From an uncultured Clostridia bacterium (GTDB lineage: Bacteria; Bacillota; Clostridia; TANB77; CAG-508), in contig CAKOYB010000003.1 in assembly GCA_934130435.1 (NCBI GenBank), forward strand, positions 95,507-159,506: a stretch of 64,000 nucleotides of DNA, given 5' to 3'. Position numbers and translations under genes: made by a program. Every line of letters starts with the position of its first letter. The first letter of the stretch is position 1. Shown one piece after another: positions 27,163 to 35,555 of this stretch. The notes under the pieces were generated by a model that worked only from the letters and a program-made list of their open reading frames with translations, ran no database searches and was not told the DNA's origin.

Positions 27163-27396
27163 TTTTATTTCCTCCATATTTTATTCTTAAAAATCATACT
27201 ATACTTGGTAATGAAAAAAGATTTTATTCTTATCATTTATATTATGATTTTTATTGATATAATGTTATTACTATACCATCATCAATTGAGCATTCTTGGC
27301 ATTTTCATCTTACGCAATCACGTGAACTTATTATAACATTTAATTATCATTGATTGCAACTTTCATGTGTAAAAATTTTATTTAAGTTAAATTAAG

Positions 27397-27424
27397 AAAA
27401 AGTCATTGTAATAATGACTTTTTT
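27397..27424. terminator. Intrinsic terminator-like hairpin upstream of the Asn-rich gene
   Basis: Stem AAAAGTCATT paired with AATGACTTTT, followed by T on the plus strand. No intact plus-strand gene precedes it, so it may be left from a lost gene or act as an attenuator. Confidence 0.6.
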
Positions 27425-27460
27425 GTTGTATTATTTATTATATAAGATAGGGGTGCAGTT

Positions 27461-27847
27461 ATGTTTAATAGTGCAAATAATGATTTCAATAATAATTTTA
27501 ATAATGATATGAATAACAGTTTTGATAGAAGTAATTTTAATAACAGTATGGATAACAGCTTTAATAGTAATAGCACAAACAATGCTATTAATAATAGTTT
27601 TGGAAATCCACCCCTTTTTGATAACTTTAATAGTCAAAGTTCGGTAAATTATAATCAAGAGTATTCAGGTGGATATAGTAATGAAGATATACCACCTGAA
27701 TTGGATGATATAAAACCACTTAATAATTCATCTCTTTATGAGGCTCCTACATTAGATGTTTTAGGGCTTCCAATTTCATTTTATATGCAAATGCTTTTTC
27801 ACTCGGTAATATTTCTTCTCTTTGTAAGTTACTATCTACCATTATAA
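27461..27847 (+). pseudogene. Asn-rich protein gene, 3' end replaced by antisense parB sequence
   Basis: ATG 27461 has an AGGGGTG site. The first 70 residues are an Asn/Ser/Phe low-complexity array built on FNN and NNSF units; then comes a short acidic segment, PPELDDIKPLNNSSLYEAPTLDVLG (about 76-100). The reading frame then runs into the reverse complement of the parB coding region (from about 27757), so the last 29 residues are antisense noise. The N-terminal 100 residues look like a real gene whose 3' end was lost. The product family is unknown to me beyond a general likeness to Asn-rich clostridial proteins with a PPEL...DVL ending. Confidence 0.6.
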
Positions 27848-28199
27848 TAACAGCCTCATCATCTGTTAATTCTCTAACAATTGCTTTAATTTCTTTAAAT
27901 CCTGCAATTTCACAAGCTCTTTTTCTTCTATGACCAGAAATCATTTCATAGCCACCATTTTCTTTTTTTCTTACTATTACAGGGTGTATAATTCCAAACT
28001 TCTTTATACTCTCTGCCATATTGAGCATTTCCTCATCTTCTCTTACTTGATAAGGGTGATTTGGAAAATTGGTTATTTCTTTTACTGGTATCATTGAAAC
28101 ATATTCTAAGTCTTTTTTATCTCTTTCCTCTTGCGTAGTAAAAAAATCATCTATCGTAACCTTTGGCAAGTGCATTTTTTCTTCTTTCTTTTTCTCCAT
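27747..28199 (-). pseudogene. parB: ParB-like partition protein, C-terminally truncated
   Basis: Residues 35-140 carry the ParB N-terminal nuclease/CTP-binding fold: EITNFPNHPYQVREDEEM, then the arginine motif SGHRRKRACE and REILPSEKAFAYKMKLEAL. The frame stops after 150 residues, just where the helix-turn-helix DNA-binding region should begin; full-length relatives are about 280 residues. The cut coincides with the junction to the Asn-rich gene on the other strand. The start at 28199 has a GAGG site inside the parA 3' end (53-base overlap), as usual for parAB pairs. Without its DNA-binding half it is unlikely to act in partition. Confidence 0.8.
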
Positions 28200-28981
28200 C
28201 TTCTAACACCTCCTTTGCGAATGCTGTGTATGCTTTTGTTACGCTACTATTTTTATCATAAGCTAATATACTCTTGCCTCTTGAACTAGATTCAGCTGTC
28301 TTTATTGCTACTGGTATTTGCGAATCATAAATCTTTACAATATTTCCATAGTTTTCTTTTATTTCATTTTCTATCGCCTTTGGAAGATTAGTTCTTCTAT
28401 CTACCAATGTCAGCAATATTCCTCCTATTTCAAGTTTATTGTTTATTTGCTTTTTTACTTTTGCAATAGTTTTCAATAAATTTCCCATACCTTTTGCTGA
28501 CAAGAACTGACTTTGCACAGGTATGATGACTTTATCAGCACTAGCTAACGCATTTGTAGTTATCATATTCAATGATGGCATACAGTCTATAATAATGTAA
28601 TCATAATATGGTTTTAATTCTTTTATACTATTGCTCATAGCACTTTCTCTACACATAGCATTTAATAAATTTACTTCTGTCATAGACAAATTCAAATTCG
28701 ATGGTATAAGGTCAACTCCTTCATTATGATGTAGTATTGCCTCATCTGGATTTACAGGAAAATCATTTATCATTCTTTCTATCAAAGTAGAAATAGTAAC
28801 TGGTATTGCCTCTGTATCATAATATCCCATATATGTTGTTAAATCTGCTTGTGGGTCAGCATCAATAAGCAATACATCTTTTCCCTCGTTTGCTAATGCA
28901 ACTCCTAAACTAAATGCTGTTGTAGTTTTTCCTACTCCACCGTTTTTGGTTTGCTATGGCTATTGTTGTACAACCTGCCAT
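28147..28981 (-). CDS. parA: ParA/Soj-type partition ATPase; +1 frameshift at an in-frame CGG
   Basis: Two frames join to 277 residues. ATG 28981 has an AGGAGG site. Residues 1-13 read MAGCTTIAIANQK; codon 14 is CGG (28940-28942). Dropping its C gives GGVGKTTTAFSLG and rebuilds the deviant Walker A motif. The zero frame stops after ten more codons. Further on are LIDADPQADLTTYMG (about 37-51), the YIIIDCMPSL Walker B region and the usual C-terminal helices. Soj-like ATPases with a ParB partner are typical of plasmids and integrative elements of Firmicutes. Here the locus is scarred: parB is truncated, but parA is otherwise intact. Confidence 0.88.
28940..28942 (-). other. +1 frameshift site (CGG) in parA, codon 14
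   Basis: The zero frame reads CAA AAA CGG TGG AGT; the functional frame reads CAA AAA (C) GGT GGA GTA GGA AAA ACT. The shift falls inside the ATP-binding P loop, so no active protein can form without it. Confidence 0.85.
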
Positions 28982-29052
28982 ATCTTCTACCCTCCTTCCA
29001 TAAAAAATTGCCCATAATGTTTTTTCATTATGAGCTAAGTATCTCTATAAAT

Positions 29053-29085
29053 TTTGAAAGAGTAAGCTTAACTTACTCTTTCAAA
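29053..29085. repeat. Perfect 14-bp inverted repeat between the nucleotidyltransferase-like gene and parA
   Basis: Arms TTTGAAAGAGTAAG and CTTACTCTTTCAAA around a five-base centre. One arm holds the last codons of the upstream gene. The T run is weak on both strands (ATTT), so it could be a terminator, an operator or a partition site. Confidence 0.6.
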
Positions 29086-29478
29086 TATTGTTATATGTTC
29101 TATGTTATCAATATCTTCTATTTCATCTCCATTATATATTTTGACTGCTTGTTTCTTATCTTTTATAAACTTTGCTATTTCTTCCTTTCCATAAACAAGT
29201 TTTAAAATATATATCATATTTTTCCCAGACAATATTGCTCTATTATAATTTTGTTCTATTTCCGATACATTATTATTTTTTAGTTCAAAATAAAGTGCAA
29301 CATTTAGTCCTTCTATCTTATCTTCTTTCAATTCTATATAAGACCCAAATATTATTGCTTTTTTTATATAATATATGAATTCCTCTTTTTTATTTACCTC
29401 ATTTATTTTTTTTATAACATTTTCCATTATCCTTTTTACTGATTCTCTTTTGTAATATTGCTTTTTTCCTTTTTCCAT
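29068..29478 (-). CDS. Nucleotidyltransferase-like small protein of the parAB locus
   Basis: 136 residues. Residues 28-60 (KKAIIFGSYIELKEDKIEGLNVALYFE) resemble the GSY...D.D beta-hairpin of minimal nucleotidyltransferases, although the second acidic motif reads GLNVALYF and lacks the usual DxD, so catalysis is doubtful. The N terminus is basic (MEKGKKQYYKRES). The start at 29478 has a strong AGGAGG site; the longer frame has none. It lies just upstream of parA on the same strand and probably belongs to the same mobile element. Confidence 0.65.
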   Translation of the reverse strand: MEKGKKQYYKRESVKRIMENVIKKINEVNKKEEFIYYIKKAIIFGSYIELKEDKIEGLNVALYFELKNNNVSEIEQNYNRAILSGKNMIYILKLVYGKEEIAKFIKDKKQAVKIYNGDEIEDIDNIEHITIFERVS

Positions 29479-29499
29479 TTTTACCTCCTTTTTTGCAAA

Positions 29500-29529
29500 A
29501 AAATAAAACCTAATATTTCTATTAGGTTT
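29500..29529 (-). terminator. Intrinsic terminator just upstream of the parAB locus
   Basis: Stem AAACCTAATA paired with TATTAGGTTT, loop GAAA on the minus strand, then TTATTTTTTT. It lies 22 bases before the start at 29478 and about 210 bases after lysS, so it may end the lysS transcript or attenuate the parA locus. Confidence 0.75.
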
Positions 29530-29577
29530 ATTAATGCAATTATATTTTTTCATTCTAATTTTTACTTATTTCATAAG

Positions 29578-29605
29578 CATTATTTTAATGCTATTTTAAT
29601 GCTAC
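29578..29605. repeat. Short direct repeats with an AATGCTACC motif
   Basis: TATTTTAATGC occurs twice in tandem and ends in AATGCTACC, followed by AT-rich sequence. The same AATGCTACC plus AT-rich tail (TTTATT...CATTAAA) is found near 26166-26215, on the other side of the remnant. Such repeats resemble integrase arm sites, but no integrase gene is present. Confidence 0.35.
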
Positions 29606-29737
29606 CAGAAAATTTTTATTGGTTTTCATTAAAATTCATTAGGTTTTAATTTTTTTATATGATGGCTGTAATGTACTTATTAAGCAGTATTCAGCTCTTT
29701 TAAATTTTATTAGGTTTTATTAGAATACTTAAATGTT

Positions 29738-31231
29738 CTATGCTAATGGTTTCATTGTTGGAAAGAATAATACATCTCTTATTGATGCACTTCCTGTTAA
29801 TAGCATTATTAATCTGTCTAATCCTATTCCCATTCCGCCTGTTGGAGGAAGTCCAATTTCAAGTGCTGTTACAAAGTCTTCGTCCATTCCACCTGCTTCT
29901 TCATCGCCTTTTTCTTTAGCTTCTACTTGTTTTAAGAATCTTTGATATTGGTCTATTGGGTCATTTAGTTCTGAATATGCATTTCCGTATTCTCTTCCAC
30001 CTATGAATAATTCAAATCTTTCAACTAATCTAGGATCATCATTTCTTCTCTTTGTAAGAGGTGAAACTTCTACAGGATAATCCATTATAAATGTTGGTTG
30101 AATTAGAGTTTCTTCTACAAATGTTTCAAAGAATTCATTTATAATATGACCCCTTGTATTTTTTATTTCTTCAAATTCAACACCTTTTTCTTTAGCAATA
30201 GCTTGTGCTTCTTCGTCTGTGTTAATTGTATTAAAATCAACACCTGTCACTTCTTTTATTGCTTCTATCATTGTTATTTTTCTCCAAGATGGTGTTAGAT
30301 CTATTTCATTTCCGTCATATGTGATTTTAGTTGTTCCTAGCACTTTTTGTGCAACTGTTGAAATTAATTCTTCTGATATGTTCATCATATCATTGTAATC
30401 TTCATATGCTGAATACCATTCCATATTTGTAAATTCCGGATTATGTTTTATGTCCATTCCTTCATTTCTGAAGTTTTTGCCTATTTCAAATACTTTGTCA
30501 AATCCACCAACTATTAATCTTTTTAAGTTAAGTTCTGGTGCAATTCTTAAATACATTTGTAAATCTAGAGTATTGTGATGTGTTATAAATGGTCTTGCTG
30601 CATCTCCAGTTGCAACTGTTGTAAGCATTGGTGTTTCAACTTCCATATATCCTTTTTCAACCATAAAGTTTCTTATTTCTCTTATTATTTTACTTCTTAA
30701 TATAAAAGTATCTTTTACTTCTGGATTAACTATTAAGTCAACATATCTTTGTCTATATCTTAAATCCATATCTTTTAAGCCATGAAATTTTTCTGGAAGT
30801 GGTCTTAAAGATTTTGTAAGTAATATAACTTCTTTAGCATGAATAGATATTTCTTCTGTTCTTGTTTTAAATACAAATCCTTTTAACCCAATAATATCTC
30901 CTATATCAAAAGTTTTAAATGACTTGTAGCTTTCTTCTCCTAAGTCATTAATACTAACATAACTTTGTATCTTCCCATTTGAATCTTGTATTGTACAGAA
31001 AGATGCTTTTCCCATTATTCTTTTTGCAATAATTCTTCCTGCAACAGAAACATCCTTTCCTTCAAATTCTTCATAATTTGCTTTTATTTGTCCTGCTGTT
31101 TCTGTTCTATCATATTTTGTTATTGCAAATGGATTTTTTCCTTGTGCTTGTAATTCATCAAGTTTTTCCTTCCTTACTTGCATTAATTTGTTTAAATCTT
31201 GCTCTTGATTATTGTTTTCAACTTCTTCCAT
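29738..31231 (-). CDS. lysS: Lysine--tRNA ligase, class II
   Basis: 497 residues. Charges tRNA-Lys. The N-terminal OB-fold anticodon-binding domain (about 55-150, VSVAGRIIAKR) is followed by the class II core: motif 1 with IREIRNFMVEKGYMEVETP, motif 2 FRNEGMDIKHNPEFTNMEWY, motif 3 GIGLDRLIML near the C terminus. All motifs are intact and in one frame. GGAGG precedes ATG 31231, and ftsH lies 50 bases upstream on the same strand. No T-box leader was found. Confidence 0.97.
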   Translation of the reverse strand: MEEVENNNQEQDLNKLMQVRKEKLDELQAQGKNPFAITKYDRTETAGQIKANYEEFEGKDVSVAGRIIAKRIMGKASFCTIQDSNGKIQSYVSINDLGEESYKSFKTFDIGDIIGLKGFVFKTRTEEISIHAKEVILLTKSLRPLPEKFHGLKDMDLRYRQRYVDLIVNPEVKDTFILRSKIIREIRNFMVEKGYMEVETPMLTTVATGDAARPFITHHNTLDLQMYLRIAPELNLKRLIVGGFDKVFEIGKNFRNEGMDIKHNPEFTNMEWYSAYEDYNDMMNISEELISTVAQKVLGTTKITYDGNEIDLTPSWRKITMIEAIKEVTGVDFNTINTDEEAQAIAKEKGVEFEEIKNTRGHIINEFFETFVEETLIQPTFIMDYPVEVSPLTKRRNDDPRLVERFELFIGGREYGNAYSELNDPIDQYQRFLKQVEAKEKGDEEAGGMDEDFVTALEIGLPPTGGMGIGLDRLIMLLTGSASIRDVLFFPTMKPLA

Positions 31232-31281
31232 AAAAATTCCTCCTAAATTATTGTTTTATAACTTTATATTACTATTTATTA

Positions 31282-33081
31282 CTAAGCTTTAAAAAACTGT
31301 TCAAATTCTTCTGCTGTAATTTTTTCTTGTATTAATAGTACCTTTGCAACAGCATCCAATATATCTCTATTATTTTTTAATATTAATTGGGCTGTTTTAT
31401 ATGCTTCATCTATTAGTTCTTTTATTTCTTCTCCAACAGATTTTTCTATATTCTCACCAAACAATTCTAGCTCATAAGGATTATCTGTTTTTAGTGATAT
31501 TGGTCCAATCTTTTGACTCATTCCATAAACAGTAATCATGTCTTTAGCAATTTTAGTTGCAACTTCTATATCGTTACTTGCACCTGTAGATATGTCATTT
31601 AATGCAATACTTTCAGCTGCTCTTCCACCTAATAAGCACACTAATCTTTCTTTCATTTCAGTTTTTGAAATATAGAACTTGTCCTCATCATTTTTATACA
31701 TTGTGTATCCACCAGCAACACCTCGAGGAACAATTGATATTTCTTTAACCTGTTCTGCTGTTTCAAGAAATTTGCTAACAATAGCATGTCCAGCTTCGTG
31801 ATACGCTGTCAATTTTTTGTCTTTTTCTGAAATTACTCTACTATTCTTTTCTAAACCAACGGTTACTTTTTTTACAGCTTCTTCAATATCATCTTGTTCT
31901 ATTGCTTTGTGATTATTAATAGCTGCTAAAATTGCTGCTTCATTTAATATATTTGCAAGTTCTGCACCTGTAAATCCTGAAGTATCTTCTGCAATAGTTT
32001 TAAGATTAATTTTTTCAGAAAATTGCTTGTTTTTTGCATGTATTTCTAATATTGCTTCTCTTCCTTTTAGATCTGGTGGAGCAATCATAATCTGCCTGTC
32101 AAATCTACCTGGTCTTAAAAGTGCTTTATCTAACATTTCTGGTCTATTAGTTGCTGCTAGTATAATAACTGTTTCATCTGTCTCGAAGCCATCCATTTCA
32201 ACCAATAATTGATTTAGCGTTTGGTTATTTTCTGACTCTGCTCCATATCCTGTTGACCTTCTAGCTCCAATTGCATCTATTTCATCTATAAATATTATAC
32301 ATGGTGATAACTTTTTAGCTCTTTCAAATAATTTTCTTACCCTTGATGCTCCTAGTCCTGCAAACATTTCTATAAATTCAGAACCGCTCATTGATATAAA
32401 TGGTACTCCTGCTTCTCCAGCAATTGCTTTTGCAATCAATGTTTTTCCTGTTCCAGGTTTTCCACATAATAAGATTCCCTTTGGTACTTTTGCTCCCATC
32501 TTCTGAAACTTCTCTGGTTTTTTAAGAAAATCAACAATTTCTACTAATTCTTTTTTTTCTTCATCTAATCCTGCTACATCATCAAAGTGAACCTTTGTGT
32601 CATTTTCCTCTCCACTGTATATTTTCTTTTCTTTTCCTACATCCTGCATTTTCAAAAATAAGAATATAATTACCATAAACAAAATTAGAGGAACATAATC
32701 TATAATTGAAGTTAGTACTTTTTGTACTTTATTTGCCGGTTCCTGTACTATTTTTATTTCATTACCATCATCTATTTTTTTCTGGACTAATTCCATAAAT
32801 GCTTGTAGATTTGGTATAATTGCGTCTTTTTCTTTTTCCTCATCTTTTATTTTTATCTTTGCTGAATTGCTTCCTGTTTTTAGTTTAATTTCTTCTAATG
32901 AATTATTATTAATTTCCTGCAACAGTTCATTATATGTCATTATTTTGTTTTCGTTTTTCTTTTTAATTGATGAATTCATGTAAAATAGATATCCGCCAAC
33001 AGCTATAACAACAACTATTAATATTAGAACACTAATTAAAACTATTATTTGTTTCTTTTTCTTATCGTCTCTTTTTTTCAT
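31282..33081 (-). CDS. ftsH: ATP-dependent zinc metalloprotease FtsH
   Basis: 599 residues. Two N-terminal membrane helices (about 12-32 and 127-147) flank an extracytoplasmic domain. The AAA module has Walker A GKPGTGKT near 204-211 and Walker B FIDEIDAIG, with the SRH arginines near 310-320. The peptidase domain has HEAGH near 425-429. It degrades misfolded membrane and some soluble proteins as a hexamer. I chose ATG 33081, preceded by AAAGGAG, over the ATG 27 bases upstream, which overlaps the gene before it. It is part of a minus-strand run from the class A PBP gene through cysS to lysS. Confidence 0.95.
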   Translation of the reverse strand: MKKRDDKKKKQIIVLISVLILIVVVIAVGGYLFYMNSSIKKKNENKIMTYNELLQEINNNSLEEIKLKTGSNSAKIKIKDEEKEKDAIIPNLQAFMELVQKKIDDGNEIKIVQEPANKVQKVLTSIIDYVPLILFMVIIFLFLKMQDVGKEKKIYSGEENDTKVHFDDVAGLDEEKKELVEIVDFLKKPEKFQKMGAKVPKGILLCGKPGTGKTLIAKAIAGEAGVPFISMSGSEFIEMFAGLGASRVRKLFERAKKLSPCIIFIDEIDAIGARRSTGYGAESENNQTLNQLLVEMDGFETDETVIILAATNRPEMLDKALLRPGRFDRQIMIAPPDLKGREAILEIHAKNKQFSEKINLKTIAEDTSGFTGAELANILNEAAILAAINNHKAIEQDDIEEAVKKVTVGLEKNSRVISEKDKKLTAYHEAGHAIVSKFLETAEQVKEISIVPRGVAGGYTMYKNDEDKFYISKTEMKERLVCLLGGRAAESIALNDISTGASNDIEVATKIAKDMITVYGMSQKIGPISLKTDNPYELELFGENIEKSVGEEIKELIDEAYKTAQLILKNNRDILDAVAKVLLIQEKITAEEFEQFFKA

Positions 33082-33091
33082 TTTTACTCCT

Positions 33092-34114
33092 TTATGCTTC
33101 TGAACCATTTAATGAATCTGGTTCTTCTTCATTCTTTTCTTTGTCTTTTTTCTCTTTTTTTTCCTTTTCTTTTGCTGGTGGCTCTTCTTCATCTTGCTTA
33201 TCTTGTTCTTTTTCTTCCATTTCTTTTGACTCTGAAATTCTCAACAATTGTAATTGTCTATCTATAAAGTCTGTTTTTATCATTAGCACAGCTACTACTA
33301 CATATATATATGCAATAGAACTAAACATCCATTCAAAAGACTTTATTTTAAATTCAAAAAATGTATTAATAATTAAATAAGCTAAATTTAAAACTATTGA
33401 TAATGTTACAGCATGGGCCGCAATTCCAAATGAATTTTCAAAACTCATTTTCATTTTTGATATAGCCCCTATCACATATGCAATTAACGTTAAAACTAAT
33501 ACAAATGAAATAAAATCAATTGTATAGATTATTATATTACTAATAAAAACAACAACTAATATCAAGAACATATAACTTGGCAGACTAATAGATTTTATTA
33601 AACTTATTATATCTTCTTTTTCAATTGTATTATTTTCATCCACTTGAATATTAGTATTTTTTATTAAATCTTCATATTTAAATTCTCTTTTTATTCCATT
33701 ACTTGTCAATTGTATTTTATCTTTTAATAAAAGTATACCTATGTCATCTTGGCTTATTTGTTTAATTAAATCTTCTTCATTAATACTGTCAGATGTATTA
33801 ATAATGATTACTCCTAATAAATCTTTGTATTTTTCTATTTGTATTGTATCTTGTGATTCAACATTTAGTTTATTGTCTATAATCGAAAATTTAACTGTTG
33901 TATCATTTAAATCATTAAAAAGTTCTTTTATAGCATTAAAAATTCTTAAAGTTGACAAGATACTTATTATTAAGCAAAATATTAGAATTAATTTTGTAAT
34001 ATATTTTAAAGATTTTTTTGTTCCTTCTAGTGCAAAATCTTCATACTTCTCAAAGCATTTTATACTTTTAAGAAGCTCTTTAAAAAAGTGTTTTTTTTGA
34101 ACATTTTCTTCCAT
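33092..34114 (-). CDS. DUF1189-type polytopic membrane protein
   Basis: 340 residues. The N terminus (FFKELLKSIKCFEKYEDFALEG) and first helix (about 40-60), a large extracytoplasmic loop (about 65-170) and a cluster of about four to five helices (about 175-285) match the DUF1189 layout. The C-terminal 50 residues are a charged low-complexity tail of Lys and Glu with a few Pro, probably cytosolic. Function unknown in the family. GGAG precedes ATG 34114; 10 bases separate it from ftsH and 25 from cysS. Confidence 0.75.
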   Translation of the reverse strand: MEENVQKKHFFKELLKSIKCFEKYEDFALEGTKKSLKYITKLILIFCLIISILSTLRIFNAIKELFNDLNDTTVKFSIIDNKLNVESQDTIQIEKYKDLLGVIIINTSDSINEEDLIKQISQDDIGILLLKDKIQLTSNGIKREFKYEDLIKNTNIQVDENNTIEKEDIISLIKSISLPSYMFLILVVVFISNIIIYTIDFISFVLVLTLIAYVIGAISKMKMSFENSFGIAAHAVTLSIVLNLAYLIINTFFEFKIKSFEWMFSSIAYIYVVVAVLMIKTDFIDRQLQLLRISESKEMEEKEQDKQDEEEPPAKEKEKKEKKDKEKNEEEPDSLNGSEA

Positions 34115-34139
34115 TGTTTTCTCCTTAAAGTCATCTTTC

Positions 34140-35534
34140 TTATTTTATTATTTTGTTATTTTTTTCTAATTTCATACCTTCGTTTGTATCTTTTATGTTG
34201 TAGCCTAATAAATTTATTTTATCTCTTAATTCATCTGATAATTCCCAGCTTTTTTCTTCTCTAGCTTTTTTTCTTTCTTCAACAAGTTTTCTCACTTCTT
34301 CTGGTAATTCAATATCTTCTTTTTTTTCTATATCTATTCCTAAAACACTATCAAATTTTTTTAGAATTTTTGCAAGTTTTGGAGATTTCTTTTCATATCT
34401 CACAACATCCCAAACAGTACTTAATGCTAATGGCATGTTTAGATCATCATTTATAGCGTTAAGAAATGCTACTTCAAATTGTTTTATTTCTTCTGCATCC
34501 ACTTCATCATTTCCATTTATATGTCTGTTGTATCCTTCTCTTAGCCTATTTAATGATACTTTAGCAGCATCCATTGCCTCAAAAGTAAAATTAATTGGTT
34601 TTTTGTAATGTGATGAAAAGTTAAACATTCTGTAAACTTCCGGTAAATATCCTCGTTCTTTCAAGTCTCCTAATGTATACAAGTTATTCAAGCTCTTAGA
34701 CATTTTTCCGCCATTTACTTGTAAAAAATCTACATGCATCCAATAATGTGCTGGAATTTTTCCGCAATATCCTTTTGCTTGTGCTATTTCGTTTTCATGG
34801 TGAATTGGTATATGATCCATTCCTCCTGTGTGAATATCAAAGACTTCTCCCAAATATTTCTCTGACATTGCGCTACATTCTAAGTGCCATCCTGGATAAC
34901 ATTTTCCCCAAAAACTATCCCATTGCATCAAGTGTTCCTTTGGCGCTTTTATCCATAATGCAAAATCAGTTGGATTTTTCTTTTCACTATCAAGTTCTAC
35001 TCTTGCTCCTGCTTTTTGTTCTTCTACATTTCTATTTGATAGAATTCCATATTTATCTAACTTGGATGTATCGAAATATATTGTATCTTTTGTTTCATAT
35101 GTATATCCATTTTTTATGATTTGTTTTAAGTATTCCTCCATAACACTTATGTGCTCAGTAGCCCTACAAATAATTTCTGGCATATCAATATTTAATCTCT
35201 TAATGTCTTCCATGAATGCTTTCATGTAAAAATCTGCTATTTCGAATGGATTCTTATTTTCTCTTTTTGACGCTTTAAGCATTTTGTCTTCGCCTTCATC
35301 TGCATCTGAAACTAAGTGTCCCACATCTGTTATATTCATTGCATGTTTTAATTTGTATCCATTATACTTTAAGACTCTTCTTAAATTGTCCATAAAAAGA
35401 TATGCTCTAAGATTTCCAATGTGTGCAAAATAGTATACTGTAGGTCCACATGTATAAATTCTAACTTCTTTTGAGTTAATTGGTACAAACTCTTCTTTTT
35501 TTCTCGTGAGCGTATTATAAATTTTTAAAGTCAT
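34140..35534 (-). CDS. cysS: Cysteine--tRNA ligase
   Basis: 464 residues, class I synthetase. The HIGH-type motif is HIGNLRAYL near 38-46, preceded by the zinc-binding Cys of TCGPTVYYF; the other zinc ligands are in WHLECSAM and HHENEIAQA; KMSKS is near 277-281. All domains including the C-terminal helical anticodon domain are present. GGAG precedes ATG 35534. It follows the class A PBP gene by 21 bases. Confidence 0.97.
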   Translation of the reverse strand: MTLKIYNTLTRKKEEFVPINSKEVRIYTCGPTVYYFAHIGNLRAYLFMDNLRRVLKYNGYKLKHAMNITDVGHLVSDADEGEDKMLKASKRENKNPFEIADFYMKAFMEDIKRLNIDMPEIICRATEHISVMEEYLKQIIKNGYTYETKDTIYFDTSKLDKYGILSNRNVEEQKAGARVELDSEKKNPTDFALWIKAPKEHLMQWDSFWGKCYPGWHLECSAMSEKYLGEVFDIHTGGMDHIPIHHENEIAQAKGYCGKIPAHYWMHVDFLQVNGGKMSKSLNNLYTLGDLKERGYLPEVYRMFNFSSHYKKPINFTFEAMDAAKVSLNRLREGYNRHINGNDEVDAEEIKQFEVAFLNAINDDLNMPLALSTVWDVVRYEKKSPKLAKILKKFDSVLGIDIEKKEDIELPEEVRKLVEERKKAREEKSWELSDELRDKINLLGYNIKDTNEGMKLEKNNKIIK

Positions 35535-35555
35535 TGCATTCTCCTTTACTTAGAT

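Noticed and set aside
27805..30055. A 17-18 base identity between parB (near 27810) and lysS (near 30036)
   Set aside because: The shared bases are low-complexity TTCTTCTCTTTG coding for Arg/Glu/Lys-rich stretches in different frames; it is probably chance.
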